Shown here one piece after another: positions 1-6,954 of a stretch of 13,132 nucleotides of DNA. Positions within the stretch are counted from its first letter, which is position 1; every line of letters begins with the position of its first letter. The notes beneath the pieces were generated by a model. It did not search any database. It was not told where the DNA came from and saw nothing but the letters and a program-made list of their open reading frames with translations. The DNA is from CAYZJV01 sp964616275 (GTDB lineage: Bacteria; Spirochaetota; Spirochaetia; Sphaerochaetales; Sphaerochaetaceae), in assembly GCA_964616275.1 (NCBI GenBank), contig CAZTUL010000061.1, positions 1 through 13,132 of the forward strand, given 5' to 3'. A program made the translations under genes and the position numbers.

Positions 1-199
1 TTCAGACCAACCAGAGTCTTCGGTAGATTCCTACTGAGGGTAGCTTTTGTTGGGGCAAATCCTTCAAAGCTCCCTTTCCAATTACCGGTATACCGAATAA
101 CAGAATGACTCGGTACCCGTTCCTCAAGAGATAGGAAGCTGCAGACAGACCTGCAATTCCAGCACCAATGATTACTATATGTTTCTTTTCTGATTTCAT
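1..199 (-). pseudogene. Remnant of a phytoene-desaturase-like FAD/NAD(P) oxidoreductase with internal deletion
   Basis: From the ATG at 199 the frame encodes an N-terminal dinucleotide-binding fold (IVIIGAGIAGLSAASYL, the GxGxxG signature at residues 12-17). After about residue 34 the family pattern stops and the frame ends at a TGA at 2-4. In another reading frame, from about position 95 down to the window edge, lies RYTGNWKGSFEGF followed by LPKTLVGL. As I recall the family, this resembles a block near the C-terminus of phytoene-desaturase-type oxidoreductases of about 500 residues. The simplest reading is that roughly 380 codons were deleted and the two ends joined out of frame. No convincing Shine-Dalgarno site precedes the ATG. 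The C-terminal frame is still open at the window edge. An assembly join error is the alternative. Confidence 0.7.
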
Positions 200-323
200 A
201 GGTTATAACATATCATATGCACTACACGATGCAAGGATTGATTTTGAAACCTTATCCATCAATGTTCTCACATGAGTAGACAGGTAACTCTCTATCCCTT
301 ACTTTTATATTCTACGGTACTGC

Positions 324-330
324 AAGGAGG
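324..330 (+). promoter_or_regulatory. Ribosome binding site of the DUF2200 gene
   Basis: AAGGAGG lies 7 bases before the ATG at 338 and fixes that start. A weak promoter could be TAGACA (277-282) with TACTTT (300-305) at 17-bp spacing, but this is not convincing. The rest of 200-337 shows nothing recognisable. Confidence 0.8.
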
Positions 331-337
331 CTAATCT

Positions 338-688
338 ATGAAAAAGCATGCAATATTTTCCATGAGTTTCTCAAAAGTATATCCCATGTATGTGGCTAAG
401 GCTGAAAAGAAAGGCAGAACACAAGCAGAGGTCGATGAAATTATCCACTGGCTTTTTGGATACAGTCAAAAAGAATTAGCGTCTCATCTTGAACAAGGGA
501 CAGACTTCGAGACATTTATTCAGCAGTGTCCTCAATTACAGCCATCGCGGAGTAAAATTACTGGAGTCGTATGCGGTGTTCGTGTAGAAGAGGTGGCAGA
601 TCCTATAATGAAGGAAATTCGCTACCTTGATAAACTCATAGATGAATTGGCGAAGGGAAAAGCTATGGAGAAAATCTTACGGTCGTAG
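338..688 (+). CDS. DUF2200 family protein
   Basis: This is a 116-residue cytosolic protein of unknown function whose sequence closely follows the DUF2200 family along its whole length. Visible hallmarks are the N-terminal FSMSFSKVYPMYVAKAEKKGRT, the HWLFGYSQKEL segment, the PQLQPSRSKITGVVCGVRVE core and the C-terminal IRYLDKLIDELAKGKAMEKIL. The length matches the usual size of about 115-120 residues, so it looks intact. There is no signal peptide or membrane segment. The start is set by a strong AAGGAGG site. It stands alone: the broken oxidoreductase diverges upstream, and the AraC-type regulator downstream is 181 bases away with its own promoter signals. The family has no established role that I know of, and the neighbours do not suggest one. 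Confidence 0.9.
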   Translation: MKKHAIFSMSFSKVYPMYVAKAEKKGRTQAEVDEIIHWLFGYSQKELASHLEQGTDFETFIQQCPQLQPSRSKITGVVCGVRVEEVADPIMKEIRYLDKLIDELAKGKAMEKILRS

Positions 689-833
689 TTCTCTGACTAT
701 CCAACCCTTATCTATTTATATACAAATATTTACCATACCCAAGACACCGTAAAAACATACGCATTGTTGAGTGAATCCAATACCTTCATATCCGATATCT
801 TTTTTCTTTTATTGTCGAGTACATAAGTCTTCT

Positions 834-852
834 TGATGGTATGATACCATCA
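834..852 (+). promoter_or_regulatory. 19-bp perfect palindrome over an extended -10 promoter; likely operator of the AraC-type gene
   Basis: TGATGGTAT-G-ATACCATCA is a perfect inverted repeat with 9-bp arms and a 1-bp centre. Its left half contains TGGTATGAT (837-845), a good extended -10 element (TGn plus TATGAT). No good -35 at the right distance is visible, which is usual for extended -10 promoters. Transcription would begin near 852, followed by the ribosome site ACGGAGGT (857-864) and the ATG at 870. A protein bound here would block RNA polymerase. Autoregulation by the adjacent AraC-type protein is an inference; the sequence shows only the repeat and its position. The remainder of 689-833 is AT-rich without other recognisable signals. 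Confidence 0.6.
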
Positions 853-869
853 GATTACGGAGGTCATAG

Positions 870-1733
870 ATGCTGAACCAGTTGAATCGTATGGTTGATT
901 ATATTGAAAATCACCTTGCGGAAGATTTATCAATTGAAACACTTTCGCAGATATCGGGGAATTCTTTATACCATGTGAGTAAGGTGTTTCTGTACCTTTC
1001 GGGGTACTCAGTCAGTGAATATATTAAAAATAGGCGTCTATCTGAGGCTAATAAAGCACTGCTAGAGGGAAAAAGCGTTACCGATGTATCCCTACGTTAC
1101 GGGTATCAATCACTCGATGGATTCACTCGAGCATTCAAACGATACAGTGGCATTCTACCATCAGAAGTTCGAGGTCAAGGCTTCAGTAAGATCATGCAAA
1201 AATTATCATTTTCTATTCAAGTTACAGGAGGAATGAGCATGGAATGTAAAATTATAGAATTACCGGCGTTTTATTTTGCAGGAGTAGCAAAACGGGTACC
1301 AATGCAATTTGAAGGAGTAAATCAGGAGATTGTGAAGCTCGCACAGAGTATTACGGAAGAACAGAGAAATGAAATGCATGCGTTACAGAACATGGAACCG
1401 TATGAAATTGTGAATGTATCCTACGATGCCGATGCAGATTTTCTTCGAGAAGAGGGGGAATTAACACATCTTATCGGTGTCCTCACAACAAAGCCTGAGG
1501 TAAGTTCTCATCTCCAGAAGGTGCCAGTAGCACCGCTGATATGGGCAGTATTCCCTAATGAAGGACCATTTCCCAACACGCTACAAGAAACTATGGCAAA
1601 TGTGTATGCACAGTGGTTACCTATTTCTGATTACGAGTTAGTTCAGGCTCCAACATTTTCCTTTACCAAAATGAATCAGGATACACCGGGGTTCGCTTAT
1701 AGCGAAGTATGGGTTCCAGTTCAAAGAAAATAG
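870..1733 (+). CDS. AraC family transcriptional regulator with GyrI-like effector-binding domain
   Basis: This 287-residue predicted DNA-binding regulator has two parts. Residues about 1-105 form the double helix-turn-helix AraC domain (YIENHLAEDLSIETLSQISG for the first helix-turn-helix, VTDVSLRYGYQSLDGFTRAFKRYSG for the second, which is the AraC signature). After a short linker, residues about 122-287 resemble the AraC effector-binding / GyrI-like fold, a small-molecule pocket found in Rob- and BmrR-type proteins, starting near MECKIIELPAFYFAGV and ending SEVWVPVQ. Such proteins often sense drugs or other hydrophobic compounds. The start follows ACGGAGGT by 5 bases. The gene ends 8 bases from the convergent gene at 1742, with no obvious terminator between. 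Its ligand and targets cannot be deduced; autocontrol through the palindrome at 834-852 is plausible. Confidence 0.9.
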   Translation: MLNQLNRMVDYIENHLAEDLSIETLSQISGNSLYHVSKVFLYLSGYSVSEYIKNRRLSEANKALLEGKSVTDVSLRYGYQSLDGFTRAFKRYSGILPSEVRGQGFSKIMQKLSFSIQVTGGMSMECKIIELPAFYFAGVAKRVPMQFEGVNQEIVKLAQSITEEQRNEMHALQNMEPYEIVNVSYDADADFLREEGELTHLIGVLTTKPEVSSHLQKVPVAPLIWAVFPNEGPFPNTLQETMANVYAQWLPISDYELVQAPTFSFTKMNQDTPGFAYSEVWVPVQRK

Positions 1734-1741
1734 GTACATGC

Positions 1742-2194
1742 TTAATCGTGATCTTGTAAACGCTGTTTCGCCTCTTCGCTCAATGCCATGGTTCTGCTAC
1801 GTGTGAGTTTTTTTATCTTGGATACGTGTCTAAATCGCAACGCAGACCAATCCTCATCAAGTGATATTTGTCGTACAGGTTCATAACCAAGACTACCTAA
1901 AAGTTCCCAACCCGTATCACGATTGATATCTGATCGATAATGCCTGGAAGCTTTTTTGGGGTATGCAAACCAGAGTATTGTGTCTGTATCAATACTCTTC
2001 ATGACAGTCTTTACCATTTGACTAAGTTCCGCCTTGCTCGATACAAAACCGAGCAGAAATGGAACATGGGAATCTGTAGAGAGAGAAGTAGTTACGTGTG
2101 CTATGTCATGCAGGAATGGGAAAAAAGCTTCTGGAGCATTTAAAACGCAAACTTCTAACGATTCTTTATAATTCAACTTTTTTACTAGTTCCAT
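1742..2194 (-). CDS. Uncharacterised conserved protein downstream of the TipA-like MerR gene
   Basis: This 150-residue soluble protein belongs to a conserved but, to my knowledge, uncharacterised bacterial family. Recognisable blocks are VCVLNAPEAFFPFL near the N-terminus, ILWFAYPKKASRHYRSDINR in the middle and DEDWSALRFRHVSKIKKLTR near the C-terminus. The fold may resemble DUF3052-type proteins, but I am not sure of that assignment. There is no signal peptide or membrane helix. Its ATG lies only 9 bases after the stop of the MerR gene and has no Shine-Dalgarno site of its own. It is therefore probably translated by coupling and transcribed from the MerR promoter, which links it to the response controlled by that regulator. 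No catalytic motif is visible. Confidence 0.75.
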   Translation of the reverse strand: MELVKKLNYKESLEVCVLNAPEAFFPFLHDIAHVTTSLSTDSHVPFLLGFVSSKAELSQMVKTVMKSIDTDTILWFAYPKKASRHYRSDINRDTGWELLGSLGYEPVRQISLDEDWSALRFRHVSKIKKLTRSRTMALSEEAKQRLQDHD

Positions 2195-2203
2195 ATAGTA
2201 AAG

Positions 2204-2608
2204 TTAGGTGTTTTGTTCTGCAAAGGCAATCATTGCATCTTTCATAAATTGAGCAAGCCCCTCGCCATACTGGTCAATATTTTTAGTGAACCGCTGATCA
2301 TCAACATACATGCGACCTAGATTTGCAAACATCTCCGGCGTATATGTTCCCATTGTGTTCAGCAGTGTAAACCATTCCCTTATGAGCTGCTGTGCACTTG
2401 CTGAAGTAGGATCTGTATGGCGAATCGCTGCAAGTTGCATAAACTGACTTTTCATTTTCTCAGATAGATTCTCCTTTTGCTTGTTCTCCAATGCGTCGAG
2501 CTTCTCGTTTGCTTGATCCACAACATCATCTCCCCACGCCTTACGAGCCTCATCTTCGTACGGATTATGAGAAAAATCGAATCCTTGGAATCGTTCTTCA
2601 TGTTTCAT
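2204..2608 (-). CDS. Putative internal translation product: stand-alone TipAS-like drug-binding domain
   Basis: Within the MerR gene, ATG codon 119 (2606-2608) is preceded by GAGGAG at 2617-2622 with an 8-base spacer. This is the best ribosome site in the operon, better than that of the full-length start, which has none. Translation from it would give a 134-residue protein beginning MKHEERFQGFDF that contains only the ligand-binding domain. Streptomyces lividans TipA is known to make TipAL and an excess of TipAS in just this way. That it happens here is an inference from the site. Confidence 0.5.
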   Translation of the reverse strand: MKHEERFQGFDFSHNPYEDEARKAWGDDVVDQANEKLDALENKQKENLSEKMKSQFMQLAAIRHTDPTSASAQQLIREWFTLLNTMGTYTPEMFANLGRMYVDDQRFTKNIDQYGEGLAQFMKDAMIAFAEQNT

Positions 2609-2962
2609 CGTATATTCTCCTCTCTCTTCTTGAAGGGTAAGTGCCAACGTTTGTAGTAGCTCCTCCAACTTGTTCTGTTTTTGTTTCAACAATTCATATT
2701 GCTTCTCTAATGCTTTTAATCGATTAAAGTTCGGATTCCCCAGTATTTTCTTTATATAATCCAAAGGAAATTCCAGTTCCCTGAAAAATAGCACCTGTTG
2801 TAAATCCTTCAGTTGTCCCTCATAATATCGCCGATAATTTGATCCATAATCCCGTTCAGGTACCACCAGTCCAAGTTCGTCATACCACCGTAAGGTTCGA
2901 GTTGTGGTCCCTGTTAATCGTGCAACTTCCTGAATGGTTAATCCCTCATTATTCTTGTTCAT
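2204..2962 (-). CDS. TipA-like MerR family transcriptional regulator (MerR + TipAS antibiotic-binding domain)
   Basis: This 252-residue regulator has an N-terminal MerR winged helix-turn-helix (residues about 8-75, with LTIQEVARLTGTTTRTLRWY and a YRRYYEGQLKDLQ wing). A dimerising coiled coil follows (about 78-115, rich in L, K, Q and E). The C-terminal TipAS-type domain covers about 125-250 (SHNPYEDEARKAWGD, then YTPEMFANLGRMYVDDQRFT and FMKDAMIAF). In known relatives this domain binds peptide antibiotics or other drugs, and the full protein activates its own promoter by untwisting a 19-bp spacer. The promoter here has that architecture. The start at 2962 lies only 6 bases from the -10, so the message would be practically leaderless. 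An internal start at 2608 has a perfect ribosome site. The gene is followed at 9 bases by an uncharacterised gene. The ligand is unknown. Confidence 0.92.
   Translation of the reverse strand: MNKNNEGLTIQEVARLTGTTTRTLRWYDELGLVVPERDYGSNYRRYYEGQLKDLQQVLFFRELEFPLDYIKKILGNPNFNRLKALEKQYELLKQKQNKLEELLQTLALTLQEERGEYTMKHEERFQGFDFSHNPYEDEARKAWGDDVVDQANEKLDALENKQKENLSEKMKSQFMQLAAIRHTDPTSASAQQLIREWFTLLNTMGTYTPEMFANLGRMYVDDQRFTKNIDQYGEGLAQFMKDAMIAFAEQNT
2617..2622 (-). promoter_or_regulatory. Internal Shine-Dalgarno site for the TipAS-like start
   Basis: Read on the minus strand the sequence is GAGAGGAGAATATACG followed by ATG. The GAGGAG core is 8 bases from the start codon. In the main frame these bases encode part of E-R-G-E at the junction between the coiled coil and the ligand domain. 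Confidence 0.55.
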
Positions 2963-2968
2963 ATAAAC

Positions 2969-2999
2969 ACTCTACACCTTTACGTTACGTAAAGGTCAA
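2969..2999 (-). promoter_or_regulatory. MerR-type promoter with 19-bp spacer and perfect operator
   Basis: On the minus strand, -35 TTGACC (2994-2999) and -10 TAGAGT (2969-2974) are separated by 19 bp, the over-long spacing typical of promoters activated by MerR proteins. The spacer is filled by an inverted repeat, ACCTTTACG-TTA-CGTAAAGGT (2976-2996), with perfect 9-bp arms. Only six bases (2963-2968) lie between the -10 and the start codon, so the transcript would begin at or next to the ATG. The same operator sits in the region shared with the divergent diguanylate cyclase gene, so the regulator might influence that side too. Confidence 0.8.
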
Positions 3000-3131
3000 T
3001 TACTCTGGTAAAATATTATTCAGCCTTCGTGCTATCGGTTTTTCTTGTGTTACAACTCAGATTTCTATACACTTAAAACATTCACGAGGAGTGGAAAGTA
3101 GAGGATTGTTGATTGCAAACAGAGACAATCT

Positions 3132-3137
3132 AAGGAG
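3132..3137 (+). promoter_or_regulatory. Ribosome binding site of the GGDEF gene
   Basis: AAGGAG is 8 bases before the ATG at 3146. Just upstream, GATTGT (3104-3109) and ACAATC (3125-3130) could pair into a short 6-bp hairpin next to this site; this may be chance. A possible -10 for the gene is TAAAAT (3009-3014), with only a poor -35 (TTACGT at 2985-2990, 18-bp spacing). Confidence 0.7.
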
Positions 3138-3145
3138 TATTACCC

Positions 3146-4357
3146 ATGCATGAACTTGTGAGCAACATCCTTCGAGGCAGTATTTCATCTGTTATGTATG
3201 CATTGCTCCTTCTTACTCTCACAAAGTCAAAAGTTGGGCGAAAAGGCACCATAGTAATCGTTTGTGCCGTCTTTCTTATGAATATGCTTACTTCCCTCTG
3301 GTTCTATGTCTATGGCGATTTAACATCACTGTCACGATTCTCAGTACTTCTATTCATTATTGTTGGTTTTGCTCTCAAACCGGTAACCAAGCTCTCGTTT
3401 ATGCAATGGTCTTTTACGTTTCTTACCTCAATAAATATCGCAATGATGATCATCGTCTTGAGTTTCCAGCTAGGGAAACTATTTTCTAATCCTCCACTGG
3501 CTAACATTATCCTCCGATTAGTTTTTTACCTCATAGTGATATTTCTATTTCGCCACTATTTTCTCTCATCGTATCGTACCGTCGTTAAAAACTGGCCATC
3601 ATTCTCGGGCCTCATGGTTGCCATATTTCTAAATTTTGCCTTTTATTTCTATGTTACCGATGATATCCAGAATACACTTATAACATACAGATGGCCTCTG
3701 TTATTGTTAGTCACATTGTCGGTAGCCGCATATGGGACTATTTTCTATTCGCTGAACAAGATAGCAGCAATCCATACACTTGAGTTGGAAAATGTAAGAT
3801 TCCAAAAGGAAACAGGACGCCTTCATGAGACAGCAGTGCAATTAGAAAAATATGCCAACTATGACACGCTTACTGGACTTCCCAACAGACGATACTTTTT
3901 TGAAAAATTGGCTCTTATGATTGCTGAGCATAAACATAATTCTAGAAAGTTTGCTCTTTTGTATATCGATTTAGATGGATTTAAGTCTATTAACGATACG
4001 TTTGGGCATGAGGTGGGAGATGAAGTCCTGATTACCGTAGGAAACCGTCTGGAAAAGGGGGTAAGAAAAACTGATTTTGTCGCACGGCTGGGAGGCGATG
4101 AATTTGGGGTCATTTTGTATGATATTGAAAATTTGGCTGTTGCAGAAACTTTAGCAAAAAAAATACATGAACTTTTACAAAATGAGATTTCTATGCAAAC
4201 AATACAATATACCATAAGTGCTTCCATTGGCATCGCAATCTATCCCGATACCAACAATGGTGTAGAAACACTCGTTAAAGATGCTGATGCTGCAATGTAT
4301 GCAGTGAAGAAATCAGGGAAAGGTGGTGTTGGTATTTTTGCACCTGAACAACTATGA
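3146..4357 (+). CDS. Membrane-bound GGDEF diguanylate cyclase
   Basis: This 403-residue inner-membrane protein is predicted to make cyclic di-GMP from two GTP. Residues about 10-205 hold roughly seven hydrophobic segments with no recognisable sensor domain; the 7TMR-DISM and MHYT patterns are not seen. A charged helical linker (about 207-235) leads to the GGDEF domain (about 238-400), which opens with YDTLTGLPNRRYFFEKL. The active-site motif GGDEF is exact at residues 316-320. An inhibitory-site RxxD (RKTD, 307-310) stands five residues before it, so product feedback is likely. There is no EAL domain. The downstream esterase gene overlaps by four bases (ATGA), so the two are translationally coupled. 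The signal sensed by the membrane part is unknown. Confidence 0.93.
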   Translation: MHELVSNILRGSISSVMYALLLLTLTKSKVGRKGTIVIVCAVFLMNMLTSLWFYVYGDLTSLSRFSVLLFIIVGFALKPVTKLSFMQWSFTFLTSINIAMMIIVLSFQLGKLFSNPPLANIILRLVFYLIVIFLFRHYFLSSYRTVVKNWPSFSGLMVAIFLNFAFYFYVTDDIQNTLITYRWPLLLLVTLSVAAYGTIFYSLNKIAAIHTLELENVRFQKETGRLHETAVQLEKYANYDTLTGLPNRRYFFEKLALMIAEHKHNSRKFALLYIDLDGFKSINDTFGHEVGDEVLITVGNRLEKGVRKTDFVARLGGDEFGVILYDIENLAVAETLAKKIHELLQNEISMQTIQYTISASIGIAIYPDTNNGVETLVKDADAAMYAVKKSGKGGVGIFAPEQL

Positions 4358-5292
4358 AACACTATGCGGTTCACCCAGATTATCGCAAATTACAGATTCC
4401 TCTTCCCTTATATAGAAGCTTCATACCGTTACTTCAACGTATGACCCGTCTCATGTATGCCCGGCAACCCATACCAAGTACCATAAACTACTCTAAAACC
4501 AGCGTACTCGGCCATGATGGATATGCTATTCCAATTGAAATATTTAGTCCACTTTCATCGGCACAAAAAGTACCGTGTATCCTGTTCATACATGGCGGTG
4601 CATTTGCCCTGCCTGCCACCGACTATCATAAAAAACTTGTTTTTGATTATGCTCTCGGATGTCCGGCAAAAGTAATCATGGTAGATTACCGGTTGGCACC
4701 CCACTATCCATACCCCTACGGATTAAAAGACTGTCTAGCTGCTTATACATGGATCCATGACCACGTGGACAACCTCGGCATTGATCCCACACGAATTGCA
4801 CTCTGTGGTGATAGTGCAGGAGGAGCACTAACTGCTGGATTAGCATATCTCATAAATGACCAAGCATTGCCCGTACCCCGCTTTCAGATGCTCGTCTATC
4901 CCGTCTTGGATTCACAACAGGAAAGCCCTTCTATGCAAAAGTTCACCGATACGCCAATTTGGAATGCTCGATTAAATCGGAAGATGTGGAACATATATTT
5001 ACAAGGTACTATAGATAAAAATAATGCGGTGTATGCCTCTCCTGCTCAGAATGAATCTTATACCGGATTACCGAATACATACATTGAAGTAAATGAGTAT
5101 GATTGTCTCAGAGATGAGGCCATATCGTATTACCACAAACTCAAAAAAAACAGTGCTAATGTAGTGCTTAATCAGACAGTGGGCACAATTCATGGTTTTG
5201 AACTTAATTACACGAGTGCCTATACACGAAAGATTCTCGAAAAGCGAATCACCTATATGAAGGAACAATTTCTCAGCAATCCAGAGGGCTAG
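4354..5292 (+). CDS. HSL-family alpha/beta hydrolase (esterase/lipase)
   Basis: This 312-residue hydrolase belongs to the hormone-sensitive-lipase (abhydrolase_3) group, whose members usually cleave short or medium-chain carboxylic esters. The oxyanion-hole motif HGGAF begins at H80. The nucleophile is S154 in GDSAGG, the acid is D250 in NEYDCLRDEA, and the base is H280 in IHGFEL, so the triad is complete. DYRLAPHYPYPYGLKDCLAA is the usual HSL lid-side segment. No signal peptide is seen, so it should be cytosolic. The ATG overlaps the TGA of the diguanylate cyclase, and no separate ribosome site is visible, pointing to coupled translation. The start could also be one of the later ATGs (4441), but the first is favoured by the overlap. 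Substrate unknown. Confidence 0.9.
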   Translation: MKHYAVHPDYRKLQIPLPLYRSFIPLLQRMTRLMYARQPIPSTINYSKTSVLGHDGYAIPIEIFSPLSSAQKVPCILFIHGGAFALPATDYHKKLVFDYALGCPAKVIMVDYRLAPHYPYPYGLKDCLAAYTWIHDHVDNLGIDPTRIALCGDSAGGALTAGLAYLINDQALPVPRFQMLVYPVLDSQQESPSMQKFTDTPIWNARLNRKMWNIYLQGTIDKNNAVYASPAQNESYTGLPNTYIEVNEYDCLRDEAISYYHKLKKNSANVVLNQTVGTIHGFELNYTSAYTRKILEKRITYMKEQFLSNPEG

Positions 5293-5341
5293 ACCTTACA
5301 ACCAACTTGCAAAATCTAGGCACACCTCTGGATTTTAGATT
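5281..5341 (+). terminator. Weak two-part stem-loop after the esterase gene
   Basis: CCAGAGG (5281-5287, overlapping the last codons) pairs with CCTCTGG (5325-5331), and inside it CTAGA (5289-5293) pairs with TCTAG (5315-5319). ATTTTAGATTT follows. The uracil run is imperfect and the loop long, so this is only a possible terminator between two convergent units. Confidence 0.3.
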
Positions 5342-5353
5342 TCAGTGAAAAAA

Positions 5354-6895
5354 CTATCGTAAAGTACTTACCAATCTTTTTGAATCATCCTTTAGATGTT
5401 CATACGTTGCCTCATACTGGTGAACATATTCCTTATAGATTTCATGATTCTTTGGATTTGGCTCAATGTATTTTCTCATTCGCACCATGTTATCGGCAGC
5501 TTCATTCAGATCTTTATAGATTCCTGCAGCCACGGTTGCCGCAATGGCACTTCCCAAGGATGTAGCCTGTTGCTCTTCCGGTATAGAAATTCTAGTGTTT
5601 ACTACATCGGCCGTTATCTGCATCCATAAATCACTCTTAGTGGCACCTCCACAAGCAATAATTTCATCAATGTACACACCGCCCGCTGCCATTCTTTGCA
5701 GGATTACAGCAGTCCCATACACAACACCCTCCATGATTGCTCTGAATATATGCCCAGGTGTGTGTTTTAACGTGAGACCTCGAATAACGCCCCTACTATT
5801 AGCATCTACCCATGGAGTACGGTTCCCCTGCCAATGCTCGAGAACCACAAGCCCTTCAGATCCAGGTGGAACCTCTGCTGCTTTCTCATCGAGAAGTGCA
5901 TATATGCTCATACCCCGCTCTTTTGCTTCTTGTTTCAATTCAGCACTGAGAAAATTTGTTACCCACCATTTTACAATCGATCCAGTTGAAATCTGTCCGG
6001 CTTCAACCACTTCCATACCGGGGATAATAGCACTTGGATAGGTGCCGAAAATTCCAGGAGCATGTAATTCTGCTTTGGTCATACCAATATGAAGTTGACT
6101 TGACCCAGTGATTAGGGCAAGCTTTCCAGGTTTAAGCGCGTTTACACCAATAACTGCGATAAAGGCATCGGCTCCACCACCTGCAACAGGAATACCCTCT
6201 CGAAGTCCAGTCAGTGCAGCGACTTCCTTGCTCACGCCACCGACAACTTCACCAATGGTGACCACTCGCTTTGGGAGCTTCTCAAAAATATCTCCGAGAC
6301 CGATTTTCTCATAGAGCGAAACGGGCAATCCACCCTCTTTTGCATTATAGAACCAGCGAATGGATACTGTGTTGATATTTGCTGTTATTTCACCGGTGAG
6401 CCAATAGGCCATCCAGTCGGTGTGCTCAAATATTGTATGAGCCTTGTCATATACTTCCCGCTCGTACTTCTTTATCCAAAGATTTTTACAGGGGAACCAC
6501 TCTGCAGAGACTTTTCCATGCCCTACGTATTTAAGAGCATCATCTCCGCAGGCTGCAATTTCATCGGCCTCTTGAGATGCACGAATATCCATCCACATGA
6601 TGGCATCACGCAGGGGGTTGCCCATAGCATCGAGATATACAACTGTGCAACTCGTTCCATCTATTCCTACACCCTCGATCTGATCTGGTCGTATGGGACA
6701 ATCCTTGAACGCCAATTTAATTGATTCCAGCATTGAGGCACTCCATTGCTCCACATTCTGCTCTCCCCAACCTGGATGTCGATGGATATTAGTATTCTCA
6801 CTAATAGCAAAGCTGATACATTCCCCTTTTTCATTATAAATACCACTTCGAATACTTTCTGTACCTGCATCAATTCCTAATACATAGCGTCCCAT
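5354..6895 (-). CDS. FGGY-family carbohydrate (pentulose-type) kinase
   Basis: This cytosolic ATP-dependent sugar kinase of 513 residues phosphorylates a sugar, ketose or polyol. The N-terminal phosphate motif is GIDAGTESIRSGIY (residues 7-20). The substrate-side motif is WMDIRA (101-106). The expected catalytic aspartate is D243 in GGGADAF. The C-terminal half carries the FGGY ATP-binding blocks HWQGNRTPWVDANSRG and IIACGGATKSDLWMQ. The length is normal. The ATG at 6910 lacks a ribosome site, whereas the ATG at 6895 has AGGAG (6903-6907) seven bases before it, so I start there. The kinase is the last gene of a minus-strand unit after IclR and the TIM-like gene. The motifs look closest to ribulokinase or xylulokinase relatives, but the substrate cannot be named. 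Confidence 0.88.
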   Translation of the reverse strand: MGRYVLGIDAGTESIRSGIYNEKGECISFAISENTNIHRHPGWGEQNVEQWSASMLESIKLAFKDCPIRPDQIEGVGIDGTSCTVVYLDAMGNPLRDAIMWMDIRASQEADEIAACGDDALKYVGHGKVSAEWFPCKNLWIKKYEREVYDKAHTIFEHTDWMAYWLTGEITANINTVSIRWFYNAKEGGLPVSLYEKIGLGDIFEKLPKRVVTIGEVVGGVSKEVAALTGLREGIPVAGGGADAFIAVIGVNALKPGKLALITGSSQLHIGMTKAELHAPGIFGTYPSAIIPGMEVVEAGQISTGSIVKWWVTNFLSAELKQEAKERGMSIYALLDEKAAEVPPGSEGLVVLEHWQGNRTPWVDANSRGVIRGLTLKHTPGHIFRAIMEGVVYGTAVILQRMAAGGVYIDEIIACGGATKSDLWMQITADVVNTRISIPEEQQATSLGSAIAATVAAGIYKDLNEAADNMVRMRKYIEPNPKNHEIYKEYVHQYEATYEHLKDDSKRLVSTLR

Positions 6896-6900
6896 CTTTT

Positions 6901-6907
6901 CTCTCCT
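6901..6907 (-). promoter_or_regulatory. Ribosome binding site that decides the kinase start
   Basis: AGGAGAG on the minus strand lies inside the first codons of the longer frame (ATG at 6910) and is correctly spaced for the ATG at 6895 instead. Confidence 0.65.
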
Positions 6908-6954
6908 CATGTTCTCTTGTGGTTAAGCAACTTCTATTTTTGCAAATTTCCTTC

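Noticed and set aside
3104..3130. Riboswitch or attenuator ahead of the GGDEF gene
   Set aside because: Only a 6-bp stem (GATTGT/ACAATC) was found and no known riboswitch core, such as a cyclic di-GMP aptamer, could be recognised.
5544..6041. Long plus-strand open frames opposite the kinase gene (also 6108-6314 and 6422-6724)
   Set aside because: They lie antisense to a well-supported gene, match no family and have no ribosome sites. They are frame shadows.
6896..6910. ATG at 6910 as the start of the FGGY kinase
   Set aside because: No ribosome site precedes it, while AGGAG within these codons is correctly spaced for the ATG at 6895, where family similarity begins.
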